From: Plotosus lineatus
Taxonomy: Eukaryota > Chordata > Actinopteri > Siluriformes > Plotosidae
DNA length: 64,000 bases
Assembly: GCA_024760905.1 (NCBI GenBank)
Contig: CM045729.1
Span: 10,744,580 to 10,808,579, forward strand
Reading direction: 5' to 3'
Part shown: one piece after another, positions 1-10,700 of the stretch
How the letters are laid out: each line of letters starts with the position of its first letter
Numbering within the stretch: position 1 is the first letter of the stretch
Position numbers and translations under genes: made by a program
Notes under the pieces: generated by a model
Told to the model about the DNA's origin: nothing
The model's database searches: none
The model's input: only the letters and a program-made list of their open reading frames with translations

Positions 1-345
1 GTTGTCCAGTCATCTGGAAGCACTTCCTGGCCACCAAAAGCCTGTTTCAACTCCTCCTTGAAGACAACACGACACTTTTCCTTTTTCAGCTTCCACCACT
101 CTGTCTTCTGCTCTGCCTTTGCCTTCTTCACCTTCCTCACCATCAGCGTCATCCTGCACACCACCATCCTATGCTCTTTTGGCAATACTCTCACCCACTA
201 CTACTTTTCAGTCACTGACTTCATTCAAATTACATCGCCTGCACAAGATGTAGTCTATTTGTGTGCTCTTCGACCAACAGTAGTCCAATTTCCACCAGCA
301 CCCTGTTGTTTAACAGCACTGATGGCGGTCGTTGTTAACCCGGGC
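1..345 (-). pseudogene. RTE-type LINE fragment (linker between endonuclease and RT)
   Basis: The minus-strand translation of about 1-170 gives an uninterrupted stretch with the motifs WWKLKKEKC, FKEELKQA and LPDDW. I recognise these as the region between endonuclease and reverse transcriptase in a very common fish RTE-like LINE, the same family as the RT fragment at 22785-23940. Upstream on the minus strand (about 175-245) the frame shifts by one base near 177-182 and hits a stop. The stretch to about 345 resembles the same element but is weaker. The fragment runs off the left edge of the window, so its true length is unknown. It lies upstream of the plus-strand rsph14 exons and is non-coding debris. 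Confidence 0.6.
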
Positions 346-399
346 CTCGACCGATCCGGTATGACATTCTTTGTAGTGACTCGCATATTTTATTTGGCA

Positions 400-660
400 T
401 TTGTTTTACGCTGGATGCCCTTCCTGATGCAACCCTCTGCATTTATCTGGGCTTGGGACCGTTGTGAGGGAGGGAGGGATTCGAACTTGCGATCTCTGGG
501 TTAATAGTCATGAACCAATGGTTCTTTTACATGAAAATCCATAGACAGTCAGAGACATGGCCGGCCTTTGATAACCCATTTAGGCAAGGCCCTTGAGCAA
601 GGCCCTTAACCCTCAGTTGTTAGTTGCTGTGGATAAGGGTGTCTGCCAAACGCCTTACTG
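400..660 (-). repeat. Fused SINE remnants
   Basis: The segment 490-575 is the reverse of the SINE body seen in full at 56607-56935, with the hallmark words 'gttatcaaagg' and 'catgtaaaagaacc' in reverse complement. It is joined at about 575 to the 3' part of a second SINE (hallmark 'ctgtggataagggtgtctgcc'). In unit 1 the same two SINEs are intact and separated at 4075-4440, so this copy lost roughly 200 bp between them. A box-B-like word lies near 478-490. Confidence 0.6.
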
Positions 661-710
661 AATTGACGCGGTGTGACCTTGCGTTGATTTCTTCCTTGGA
701 TGGTTTTCAG

Positions 711-2101
711 GTTGTTTAGAAAGACTGACGGTGTTGTTGAAGGACGACGACGTCTTGGTGAGGACTAAAACAACCGAAGTGCTTCATCAGCTGGTGAGAC
801 ACAGCGTGGGGAGGTGAGTCGCTCCAAACATCTTATCATTAACGCACTTGAGACATGGAGACACTGCGATGAGTCATGGGTAACCATTTCCAGTGTTTAT
901 CTGAGATATCCGTGTGCAGGGACGCGGTTCTACGGTGCAATGCCCTCAAGCCTCTGCCGGAGCTTCTGGATGAGCCGGAGATCGCCTGCCGTGTGAACGT
1001 GCACTGTGTGTTAAAGATGATGTCGGAGATTCCGACGGCTGTGGAGTGTATGGTGTCTCTTGGTCTGGTGGCGAAGCTTGTGATGAAGATCCCGACGGAG
1101 TACAAGGACATCAGGGAGTTTATCCTGTATACGCCGCGCTCCTGTGTCAGACAGGATGCTCGTACCGCGCTGGCCAGCGACGTTGTGCCTATCCTGAAGA
1201 GGCAGCTACAGCACCTGTCTACACCCATCCGCCGCGCTGCCTCCTCTGCTATCATGGTTGTCAGGTGAGCTCCACCCACCACTGACACACCTCTTTTTCT
1301 AGTGCTCTTTCTCTCTCTCTCTCCTCCCCCCTTTCCCTCTCCCTCTCTCTTTCTCTCTCTCTCTGACTCCTGCACTCTCTCTTTCCCTTACACATGCACA
1401 TGCACTCTTTCTCTCTGCCTCCTTCCCTCTTTCACACTGTCTCTATATCTTCTTTTGCACTGTCCCTCCCTGTCTTTCTCTCACACACACTCGCTCTTTC
1501 TAGCTCTTTCTTCTTCACCTCTCCTGCACTCCTTCTCTCTGTCTCTATTTCTCAGACTTTCTCTTGCTCTCTCCTTCTGTCTCTCGCTCTCTTTCAAATA
1601 CACCCTCTCTCTCTCTCTCTCTGTATTCCTGTCTTTCTTTCTTTATATACATCTTTCGCTGTATCTCTGTGTCTTTCTCTCTTTCAAATACACACACACA
1701 CACACACTCTTTCTTTTTGTATTGCTCTGTCTTTCTTTCTTTATATACATCTTTCGTTGTATCTCTGTGTCTTTCTCTCACTCGCTCACACATGTAAACT
1801 CTCTCGCACTCTCACTGTCTCTCTCTGTCTTTCTTTTTAATCTCTCTTTTCTTTTATCCTCTTCTTCTCCTCCACTTCTCATCCATCTCTCCACTCCTTT
1901 ATTTTACTCCCCTTTAAAACCGTCTTCTTCTCATCCTCTTTTAACGATTGTTCCTCGTTCAGTGTCCCCACTGAGGGGAAGGTGAAGGTGTGCGAGGAGA
2001 ACGTTGTCCCCGTGTTGGTAAAGCTACTCTCTGATGAAGACAAAGAGGTCAGAGCCAATGCTGCAGGAACCCTGATGTACATCACAGTCATTACCCAAGG
2101 T

Positions 2102-2159
<58 letters not shown>

Positions 2160-2464
2160 GCTCTCTTTCATGTCTCTAAGTTGGAAGAGACCTGTTTGAT
2201 CATTTCCTGTGTATATGTTGTGCAGGTAAATATCAGGCTCTGGAAGCCGGTGCTATTCCTCCTCTGCTGCGTTTGGTGGATAGTGAGGACATAGCATCGA
2301 GTGCTAATGCTCTCCGTGCACTCACCTGTCTGGCCCATGCCCCAAACGCCCGGACACGACTAATCCGCAATCTGCCTCAGCTGGAGGCGCGCCTCAACCA
2401 CCCAGCCTCCATCATAAAGAACGCAGCAGCCACCGCCATCCAGGTCATTTCCTGGACCCCGTGA
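711..2464 (+). CDS. rsph14: rsph14 copy A, last four coding exons (partial)
   Basis: Radial spoke head 14 (RTDR1) is an armadillo-repeat protein of ciliary and flagellar axonemes. Exons are 711-813, 920-1264, 1963-2099 and 2226-2464 (TGA), all with AG/GT borders and compatible phases, giving about 273 residues. The human protein is about 348 residues, so roughly 75 N-terminal residues are missing and would lie left of the window. Family landmarks are LLKDDD and KTTEVL in exon 1, KVCEE and ANAAGTLMY in exon 3, and AIPPLLRLV in exon 4. The frame is open, but A differs from copies C and D at several otherwise shared positions (PELL for LELL, VAKLV for VPKLV, REFIL for RELIL, YTPRS for YTLRS). 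It may therefore be under relaxed constraint. Introns are 106, 698 and 126 bp. A candidate ATTAAA polyadenylation signal follows at about 2493. Confidence 0.85.
1302..1930 (+). repeat. Polypyrimidine (CT-rich) tract in rsph14 intron
   Basis: About 600 bp of nearly pure pyrimidine on the plus strand (TCTC and TTTC blocks with CACA islands) fill most of the intron between rsph14 exons 2 and 3. The same tract appears as a purine (GA) tract on the plus strand in copies B, C and D. Long open frames through it are low-complexity artefacts. Such tracts can adopt triplex DNA and vary in length. Confidence 0.9.
2104..2156. repeat. (CA)n microsatellite after rsph14 exon 3
   Basis: A pure CA dinucleotide run starts a few bases past the exon 3 donor. 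The equivalent runs in copies C (33000-33048) and D (61852-61927) differ in length. In copy B the equivalent position is where the inversion junction falls. Confidence 0.95.
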
Positions 2465-2529
2465 CATCGCCCAAGCGGAAGAACACAGTCATATTAAAAA
2501 CTGATCTCAAACAATGGATTAAAAACGAG

Positions 2530-2612
2530 GAATTGTTGTGCTTTACTGTGGCTGTGTGTTTGCTCAAAGTTAAGAACTCTTTAAATTAAATTGTTTTGGT
2601 GTGTGTGTGGTA
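2530..2612. other. Tail-to-tail inverted duplication junction
   Basis: Copy A is homologous to C and D past its stop codon to about 2530. About 70 bp not present downstream of C or D follows. At about 2598-2610 a short GT run leads straight into reversed rsph14 exon 3 of copy B, without that exon's donor or the last exon. The arms therefore meet with almost no spacer, and the break lies in the CA/GT microsatellite. Confidence 0.75.
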
Positions 2613-2976
2613 ATGACTGTGATGTACATCAGGGTTCCTGCAGCGTTGGCTCTGACCTCTTTGTCTTCATCAGAGAGTAGCTTTACCAACACGGGGACAA
2701 CGTTCTCCTCGCACACCTTCACCTTCCCCTCAGTGGGGACACTGAACGAGGAACAATCGTTAAAGAGGATGAGAAGAAGACGGTTTTAAAAGGGAGGAAA
2801 ATAAAGGAGTGGAGAGATGGATGAGAAGTGGAGGAGAAGAAGAGGATAAAAGAAAAGAGAAATGAAAAAGAAAGACAGTGAGAGTGCGAGAGTTTGCATG
2901 TGTGAGCAAGTCAGAGAAAGACACGGGGATACAGCGAAAGATGTAGATAAAGAAAGACCGAGGAATACAGAGAGAG

Positions 2977-3024
<48 letters not shown>

Positions 3025-4024
3025 AAAGAGAAAGACACGGAGATACAGCAAAAGATGTATATAAAGAAAGAAAGACAGAGGAATACAGAGAGAAAGAGAG
3101 AGAGAGAGAGAGAGTGTGTATTTGAAACAGAGCGAGAGACAGAAGGAGAGAGAAAAAGAGAGTCTGTGAGAAATAGAGACAGAGAGAAAGAGAGTGCAGG
3201 AGAGGTGAAGGAGAACGATCTAAAAAGAGCGAGTGTGTGTGTGAGAGAAAGACAGGGAGGGACAGTGCAAAAGAAGATATAGAGACAGTGTGAAAGAGGG
3301 AAGGAGGCAGAGAGAAAGAGTGCATGCGCATGTGTAAGGGAAAGAGAGTGCAAGAGTCAGAGAGAGAGAAAGAGAGAGGGAGGGGGAAAAAAAGAGGGAG
3401 AGGGGGAGGGGGGAGGAGAGAGAGAGAGAGAGCACGAGATAAAGAGGTGTGTCAGTGGTGGGTGGAGCTCACCTGACAACCATGATAGCAGAGGAGGCAG
3501 CGCGGCGGATGGGTGTAGACAGGTGCTGTAGCTGCCTCTTCAGGATAGGCACAACGTCGCCGGCCAGCGTACGAAAGGCCCTGTCTGACACAGGAGCACA
3601 GCGTATACAGGATAAGCTCCCTGATGTCCTTGTACTCCGTCGGGATCTTCATCACAAGCTTCGGCACCAGACCAAGAGACACCATACACTCCACAGCCGT
3701 CGGAATCTCCGACATCATCTTTAACACACGGTGCACGTTCACACGGCAGGCGATCTCCGGCTCATCCAGAAGCTCCAGCAGAGGCTTGAGGGCATTGCAC
3801 CGTAGAACCGCGTCCCTGCACACGGATATCTCAGATAAACACTGGAAATGGTTACCCATGACTCATCGCAGTGTCTCCATGTCTCAAGTGCGTTAATGAT
3901 AAGATGTTTGGATCGACTCACCTCCCCACGCTGTGTCTCACCAGCTGATGAAGCACTTCGGTTGTTTTAGGTCTCACCAAGACGTCGTCGTCCTTCAGCA
4001 ACACCGTCAGTCTTTCTAAACAAC
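2610..4024 (-). pseudogene. rsph14: rsph14 copy B, truncated and frameshifted
   Basis: Minus-strand exons homologous to copy A lie at 4024-3922, 3815-3473 and 2741-2610. The second is 343 bp against 345 bp in A and D: a 2-bp loss near 3565-3590 puts the downstream half out of frame. Exon 3 is cut at 2610 and lacks its splice donor, and the last exon is absent because the inversion junction lies there. No N-terminal exon is seen to the right. This copy cannot encode the C-terminal armadillo repeats. It opens unit 1 of the tandem duplication. Confidence 0.85.
2760..3440 (+). repeat. Polypurine (GA-rich) intron tract, copy B
   Basis: Reverse-orientation counterpart of the 1302-1930 tract, with GAGA and AAAG blocks and an internal (GT)n run at about 2981-3021. 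It occupies the intron between the copy B exons ending at 2741 and 3473. Confidence 0.9.
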
Positions 4025-4074
4025 CTGAAAACCATCCAAGGAAGAAATCAACGCAAGGTCAGACCTCATCAATT

Positions 4075-4241
4075 CCGTAAGGCATTTGGCAGACACCCTT
4101 ATCCACAGCAACTAACAACTGAGGGTTAAGGGCCTTGCTCAAGGGCCAAACACTGCCAGCATGTTGCTGCTGGGACTTGAACCCCAACCATTGGAACCTT
4201 TGGATCAGTAACCCAGAACCTTAACCTCTGTGCCACCAAAT
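4075..4241 (-). repeat. tRNA-derived SINE, family 2
   Basis: Read on the minus strand it starts with an A-box-like 'tggcacagagg' and a B-box 'ggttcaagtcc', and ends with 'ggataagggtgtctgcc'. That is the layout of a tRNA-headed SINE widespread in fish. The same insertion sits beside rsph14 copies C (34440-34605) and D (63312-63480), so it predates the duplication. Confidence 0.7.
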
Positions 4242-4261
4242 TCACCATGAAGTTTTTACCA

Positions 4262-4440
4262 TAAAACTAAGGTCAGGGGTTCAAGCCCCGCTATCACCGG
4301 GTTTTCACTGCTGTCCCCCCCAGTGCAGTTAAATGGGTTATCAAAGGCTGGCCATGTCTCTGACTGTCTATGGATTTTCATGTAAAAGAACCATTGGTTC
4401 GTGACTATTAACCGTGAGATTGCAAGTTTGAATCCAGGTT
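4262..4440 (+). repeat. tRNA-derived SINE, family 1, partial
   Basis: Contains the B-box-like 'ggttcaagccc' and the body words 'gggttatcaaagg' and 'catgtaaaagaacc' shared with the complete copies at 25805 and 56607. The tail is missing. Orthologous copies lie at about 34635-34790 and 63500-63650. Confidence 0.65.
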
Positions 4441-5112
4441 AATGCACAGCCGCCTGTGACAGTGAGCCCTTGGGAGCCAACTGGCTGAGCTCTCATCGGA
4501 GGGAGGGACGGCATACACTCACTTCACTGTCACTCAGAGCGATCTCCAGCCAATCGTAGGCGTCTGTGAACTCATTCATTAGAGGGGTCGAATAGCGCTT
4601 TCCCTCCGAGTGTGCTGGACTGCAACTGAAATACTCAGCGCAACAGTTCAAACAGAGCCAGGTGGTTAGCATTGTATATCACGGAGGGGGTGAGCGCATG
4701 CTTTCACCCCTCCCTGGTCGATGATAGGGAAGGCAATACCTGATGGGTGGGAATTGGATACGAATAAATTAGGGAGCAAAATGGGGGTGAAATCAAAATA
4801 GGATCATCACTGACATTCGCTAAGAGTATGTTCCTCATTCCTTCATTTTCTAACCAGCTTAACAGTAATAAGGGCAACAGAGAGGCTGGCCACCACAGGG
4901 CCAACACACACACACAGAGGGGTAATTTGGAACCGCCAATTAGCCAACTGTGCATATTTTTGGAAAGCGGAAAGACACTGGACAATCTGGAAGAAACCCA
5001 TGCAAGCATGGGAAGAACATGCAAACACCACGCAAAAACGCCCCGAGCCCAAGAGGCAAATCCAGGAGATTCTTGCTGTGAGGTGGACATGCTGACCACT
5101 GCCGTGCTGCAT
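4441..5112. repeat. Non-genic spacer with a dispersed fish repeat
   Basis: No coding sequence is supported here. The stretch 4830-5112 is a degraded copy of a dispersed repeat ('gaagaacatgcaaac', 'gctgtgaggtgga'), also found at 14440-14670, 35200-35480 and 35540-35770. The stretch 4441-4830 is spacer shared with units 2 and 3. The open frames seen across it differ between copies and are not conserved. Confidence 0.55.
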
Positions 5113-5218
5113 ATTTTAGCCTTAAGTTGCTGAATCCTATTCGGGTTGCCAACTTCTGTTACCTGTGAGCAGGTGTTCCAGCCCAGGATGATCAGACCAC
5201 ATTCTTCTGGATTTCTTG
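5113..5218 (-). pseudogene. Tc1-like transposase, C-terminal relic (split by Gypsy-1)
   Basis: The minus strand reads RNPEECGLIILGWN and CSQVTEV, continuing the Tc1-like relic that resumes at 13017. The LTR element inserted between them. In unit 2 the same protein stretch is contiguous at about 36120-36720. Confidence 0.65.
5215..5218. other. Target-site duplication of Gypsy-1 (left)
   Basis: cttg immediately precedes the left LTR and is repeated at 13017-13020 after the right LTR. Unit 2 keeps the empty site with a single copy (at about 36212-36220, 'atttcttggtttt'). Confidence 0.9.
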
Positions 5219-5914
5219 TGTAACACATGTAAACACATGGTTACTAAATTTATTGGAAAAAAACCCTAGTTTCCAACACTCCCTGAAAGCACTAGTTTCC
5301 TAGTCCCCTTGAACGCGTCATAGGCACGTGCTGCATGCGACCAGCAGAGCGTGTAGGAGAGCGTGAAGAGCAGGACGCATACAGAGCCCTCGAAAAGCGA
5401 CACGAAGCCTTGTATGTGTTTTGTTCTCTCTCAATCGAACCGGGTGGAGAGAGTTTGTTTTCTTGGAAGCTCCGACTGGTTTTTTAGTGGATCTGGATTT
5501 GATCTTGAAGCTGGTTTCGGACACGGATGGCGAGCCAAATCCAGTGAGAACTCTTGGTAGATCCAGACGCAGTGTGGCCAACTGTTCTCTGGATGCGAGA
5601 GTAGATCTACAGACCCAACCACTTCAAATCACAGGATCCCAGATAAGAACAGATAAAAACACCTTTATTCCAAACGGATCACAATCCTGGAAAAGACTCC
5701 CGGGTTCACACGAATCAAACCTTAGAGATTTAAGTTTATTTTATTTTATTTTTAATTTGTAAAGAAAGTTCTACAACATTGTTTGCACTGTTTCTTGGAG
5801 TATTGTTAATTGTAATAAATCTGCCGGCTGTTCAACTTCAAATCTCCACAATTCATTTTACTCCTCTAGAACCTAGTATAAAATCTAGCACAGCTATATC
5901 AAGCTGGTGTTACA
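5219..5914 (+). repeat. Gypsy-1 5' LTR
   Basis: 696 bp bounded by TGTAACA and TGTTACA. It contains a TATAAAA word at 5879-5885 and AATAAA at 5814-5819. Compared with the 1.12-kb LTRs of Gypsy-2 it lacks two internal blocks, near 5407-5415 and 5475-5485, about 420 bp in total. Confidence 0.92.
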
Positions 5915-5920
5915 TCAAAG

Positions 5921-5938
5921 TGGCGAGCCAGCCAGGAG
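5921..5938 (+). promoter_or_regulatory. Putative primer-binding site of Gypsy-1
   Basis: Begins TGGCGAGCC six bases after the LTR end. Starting with TGG, the complement of a tRNA CCA end, fits a minus-strand primer site. The priming tRNA was not identified. The identical word follows the Gypsy-2 5' LTR. Confidence 0.55.
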
Positions 5939-6033
5939 GAGTTTTGGCTACATTTTGCCTCTAAATTAATAATTTGGAATACAGTTTGGCAGTTTTATGA
6001 CAGTTTTTGTACAACTTTTCCCACAAAAGAAAT

Positions 6034-7688
6034 ATGGATATCATTGAACGTGAAGGTATCAAAGTACCAAATGCTGTATTAATTAGTGGTTTTTCTGGTA
6101 CTGAGACTGATGAAGAAGTTATTAAGTTTTTAGAAGAGTATGGTTCTATTACACGAACAGTGAAACTTACTACTTCTGACCCTGACTTTAAAAATACAGC
6201 CGTAGTTGAGTTTGAGTATGGCACTGCTATTGAGTCAATTCAGGCTGAACTACCATGTCAAAGAGCAACATCTGACCCAAAGGTTGTTCACAAAATTCAG
6301 CTCTTATCCCCACTTTATAGTGATAAGTTAACAGCTGATCTGACCAAGTCTTTTCTCTTTGATTTAAAGGGAATTGCCAAAGCAAGCGGAATAGATTATG
6401 AGAAATTGTTGCTTGGTGAACTTAACAAACTTCAGGCCTCTGCTGCTGAAAGTGAAGGTATAGCTTCCACTGACGCTACTCCAGTAACTGAAAGTTTAAC
6501 AGGTGATTCTGTTGTGACACAAACAAATAGGGAAACTCTCACAACTACCTCAAACTCTGATATTCCCAGTTCTCCAATCAACAGCAGACCAACTCCTATT
6601 TTAAATCCCGAACACTTGAGCACCCCTGAAGTCCAGAGGGTGATTGTCGAGCACATTGTCAAAAGTGCTGACACGCCCCAAACTTATCTGAACTCTTCCA
6701 AGTTCAGGTCGTTCTCCGGAAAATTTCCGTGCCCTAATACGGAAGTAGATTATGACACTTAGCGCAGTCATGTTGAGTTTTATCTTGCCGACTCTTCTGT
6801 TTCTGAAAGACAGGTAGTAAGAAAAATTATTGAAAGTCTCTTACCACCAGCCGCCAATATTGTCAAACATTTGGGCCCCTTGTCCAGCCCAAAAGACTTT
6901 TGAGCTTGCTCGATTCTGCATACGGGAATGTAGATGATACTGATGAGCTGTTTGTGAAATTTTTGAGCACAAACCAAAATGCCGGAGAAAAACCTTCAAC
7001 ATACTTGCACCGGCTCCAGACTACATTAAGCAAAGTTGCTAAAGGGGGAGGCGTTACAGTCAGTGATTTTGATCGACAGCTTTTAAAACAGTTCTGTAGG
7101 GGATGCTGGGATGATAACCTAATTGCCAGCCTCCATCTAGAACAAAAGAAATCCAGCCCACCTACCTTTTCTGAACTTCTTTTGTTGCTGCGAACAGAGG
7201 AGGATAAACAAGCAGCTAAGTCCACTCGCATGAAGCAGCACTTAGGACTTTCAAAAGTAAAGGTACAGTCCAACCCTTTAAATGTTTATGCAGACACTGA
7301 GTTTCAAGCTGCTGCTGCAGACAATTCTAGTAAAACGTCTACCAAGAAACTGCAGAAACAAATTGCTCAACTGCAAGAACAGTTAACTTCCTTAAAAGCG
7401 TCCATGGAAAAGACAGTTGAAAAGAAACCTCAGACAAAGTCCCCCAAAGTTGCAAAGAAACAACAGCGGAAAGGGACACAAACACAGAACTCACCGCCGA
7501 AAAGTGAAAGCTTTGGCAAAGGTAACAAAAAACCTCGCCCATGGTTCTGCTTTAACTGTGGCGAGGATGGCCATATAGTCCCCTCTTGTGACGGTGACCC
7601 AAACCCCAAAGCTGTTGAAGCTAAGCGCAAAGAGCTTAGGTCAAAACAAAAGGCTTGGGAGAACCAATGTAACACTGATTTAAACTAG
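6034..7688 (+). pseudogene. gag: Gypsy-1 gag, PNMA-like Gag with CCHC knuckle
   Basis: The structural Gag protein should begin at the ATG at 6034; the upstream in-frame TTG at 6007 is not needed. The N-terminal ~80 residues (VLISGFSG, EEVIKFL, VEFEYG) resemble the RRM-like N-terminus of the PNMA/ZCCHC12-18 family, which derives from Gypsy Gag. A capsid-like region follows, then a Lys-rich coiled segment, and one zinc knuckle (CFNCGEDGHIVPSC, about 7543-7590). Lesions: an in-frame TAG at 6760-6762 where Gypsy-2 has a Trp codon, and a 1-bp loss in a T run near 6897. Gag ends at TAG 7686-7688, overlapping a -1 slippery site that leads into pol. Confidence 0.85.
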
Positions 7689-7723
7689 TTCCTGTTTCAG
7701 TTGAGGGACAAACTGGAACTAGT
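7679..7723 (+). promoter_or_regulatory. Candidate -1 ribosomal frameshift signal between gag and pol
   Basis: TTTAAAC at 7679-7685 sits in exactly the X-XXY-YYZ register of the gag frame, and the next codon is the gag stop. The pol frame is -1 relative to gag and open from this point. Directly downstream, actagttcc (7684-7692) can pair with ggaactagt (7715-7723), a perfect 9-bp stem, with a further 4 bp of GTTT/AAAC inside after one mismatch. The stem start overlaps the heptamer, so only the upper pairs could be folded with a usual spacer. The same layout is present in Gypsy-2. Confidence 0.65.
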
Positions 7724-10700
7724 AGCGACACAAGTCCCACTCAGAAACCCCAGCCAAAACAGAGTTGTACGCTAACGAGTAAACACCATTCTAGCTTTCC
7801 CAAGGGCTTAATAGGTAAGAAGTGCACTGCTAATATAAACATAGCTGGCGTTAGCTGCAATTCTCTATTAGATTCAGGGTCGCAAGTTACGACTATTTCA
7901 CACTCCTTTTACCAGAGACACCTGGTTGATTTTCCAATCCAGCCGATCAGTGACCTAGATGTTGAGGGTGCAAACGGTCAGGCGGTACCTTATCTAGGCT
8001 ATGTAGAAGTTCCAGTTGGTTTTCCAAAAGAGTTTGTTGAGTCTGAGCCTCAAATTTCTACATTAGCTCTAATAGTACCTGATTTGCGCTCCAGCACAGA
8101 CTTGCCAGTGTTAATTGGTACAAATGCCCTCGATGTTTTATATGAGGAACATTGTCGAGACACTCCCATTCTACCAGCTGTCTATGGCTATAGTCAGATT
8201 TTAAAAATCCTCGAGCACAGATACGAAACAAAGAGCACAGGGAAGCTTGGGCTAATGACACTGAGGGGCAACACACCTTATGTTATTCCAGCTCACGAGA
8301 AGGTCTGTCTTGAAAGCTACGCCCACTTAAGTTCGCCACTCACAGACAAATGGGCAGTAGTAGAGCAGCCAATGTCCTCAGCCCTTCCAGGTGGAATCTT
8401 TGTTGACTGCTGTCTTATCACAGTGCCAAGTCAAAGTCCTTACAAGCACCCTGTTTGGATAAGAAATGAAACCGATCATGACATTATGCTTCCTGGCAAC
8501 TGTGTCCTTGCTGAACTGCATGTTGCAGACCAAGTTTTGGAAACTCAAAACCTGTCCAATACCAACTCAGCAGGTTGTTGTCGCTTGTCTGCAGACTCCT
8601 CATCACCGAAGGACCAGTTGACTTTTGATTTTGAAAATTCACCTCTGCCTGAGGAGTGGAAAAGTCGCATCACACAGAGTCTGGGTGCTTACAGTGATGT
8701 CTTCGCATGCCACGATCTTGACTTTGGCCATGCCACTAGAGTTAAGCATAAAATCAAGCTTAAAGACGAAACACCCATAAAACAGAGATCGAGGCCTATT
8801 CACCCAAATGACTACGAAGCTGTTAGGAAACACCTCAAAATGCTTCTCGATGCCGGGTAATAAGACCATCAGAATCCCCTTCTCGTCCCCCATCGTTGTA
8901 GTTAAGAAAAGACGGGTGAGGTACGTCTCTGTGTGGACTACCGTAAGGTTAACGTACAAACGGTTAAAGACGCCACGCGTTACCAAATCTTGAAGAGACC
9001 TTCTCCGCTCTATCTGGGTCAAACTGGTTCTCTGTCATGGACTTAAAGTCGGGCTACTACCAGATAGAGATGGATGAGGAAGATAAGGCCAAAACAGCGT
9101 TTGTATGCCCCCTAGGGTTTTATGAGTTCAATCGAATGCCTCAGGGAATCACAAATGCTCCCAGCACCTTTCAGAGGTTAATGGAGAGGTGCATGGGAGA
9201 CATTAATCTTAAGGAGGTGCTCGTCTTCCTAGACGATTTGATTGTTTTCTCAGACTCCCTAGAGCAACACGAACAGAGGCTAAAGCATGTTTTGGACCGT
9301 CTTCGTGAATATGGCTTAAAGTTGTCCCCCAGAAATGTCGCTTTTTCAGACATCGGTTAAATATTTAGGCCATATTGTTTCAAGAAATGGCGTAGAAACA
9401 GATCCTGAAAAAGTAGCAGCCATTAAGACCTGGCCAGTGCCACAAAACTTGAAGCAACTCAAGTCGTTTTTAGGGTTCACCGGCTACTATCGCCGATTTG
9501 TTAAAGATTATTCAAAGATAGTTTGGCCCTTAAACGACCTTACATGTGGCTACCCACCTTATAGAAAAGTCCAGAAACTAACCGACACTTCTAAGTATTT
9601 CAACCCTCGAGAACCTTTTGCCGAGAGGTGGACATCTGTCTGTCAGTCAGCCTTTGAATGCATTAAGGAGAAATTAACATCCTCTCCTGTATTGGGCTTT
9701 GCAGATCCAAAGCTCCAATATGTTCTGCATACTGACGCCAGCTCTACAGGCCTAGGTGCCGCTCTTTATCAAGAGCAAGGTGGTAAAATGCGCGTCATAG
9801 CCTATGCCAGTAGGGGGCTGACACCAAGCGAAACCAGATATCCAGCTCAAAAGCTAGAATTTCTAGCTCTGAAATGGTCCATTGTAGAAAAGTTTCATGA
9901 TTACCTTTATGGTAATGAATTCACAGTTGTAACGGATAATAATCCGCTTACATACATTCTGACCACTTCAAAGCTTGATGCAGCTAGCTATCGCTGGTTA
10001 GCAGCGCTATCCACCTTCAATTTCCAAATCAAATACAGAGCTGGAAAGGCTAACCAGGACGCAGATGGCCTATCACGAAGGCCCCACCAAACACTAGCTG
10101 CGGATTATGTGACATTAGAAGAGGAGAACCGAATACAACAACTCACCTCACGTCTTCTCGGATCCCCTCCTCGATGTAGTGATTTATGTCCTGATACTAT
10201 TGCAGCAGTATGTCACAAGCATTTTCTCAATGAGAAAACCAAAGATTCGCCTCATGTCATTCTTGTTGAGTCCTTGGCTATGAATGCTGACGCAATTCCT
10301 GATGTATACAGTGATGCTGAAACATCTGGTCAAGTAACTGTTCCCTTGTTTTCTGCTCATGAGCTTAAAGAACAACAAAGATCTGACCCAAGCATCAATC
10401 GTGTCATTCAGTTACTTGAAGCTGGAGCAGATGTTCCACATAACAACAGAGAAACATTTGAAATAAAACTGATGCTCCGAGAATGGAAACGTCTTGAAAT
10501 GAGGGATGACCTTTTGTTCAGGAGACGACAATGTGACCCAGATACAACTTACCAGCTTGTACTCCCTGTCTCACTTAGACCCACTGTTCTAAAGCTACTC
10601 CACGATGACATGGGTCATATGGGGTGGGAGAGGACTCATGAACTAGTGAGAGCAAGATTTTATTGGCCTAAGATGGGTCATGACATTGAGACCAAAATAA

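Noticed and set aside
58..504. 148-codon plus-strand open frame at the left edge
   Set aside because: It is antisense to an RTE LINE fragment and runs into SINE debris.
1302..1985. Long open frames in the CT-rich tract (up to 227 codons) and their GA-rich mirror images
   Set aside because: Low-complexity Ser/Leu or Glu/Arg repeats caused by the pyrimidine tract; they sit in an rsph14 intron and change between copies.
6007..6033. Earlier gag start upstream of 6034 (and 41879 for the finTRIM)
   Set aside because: The upstream codons are TTG; a standard ATG follows shortly and matches the family start.
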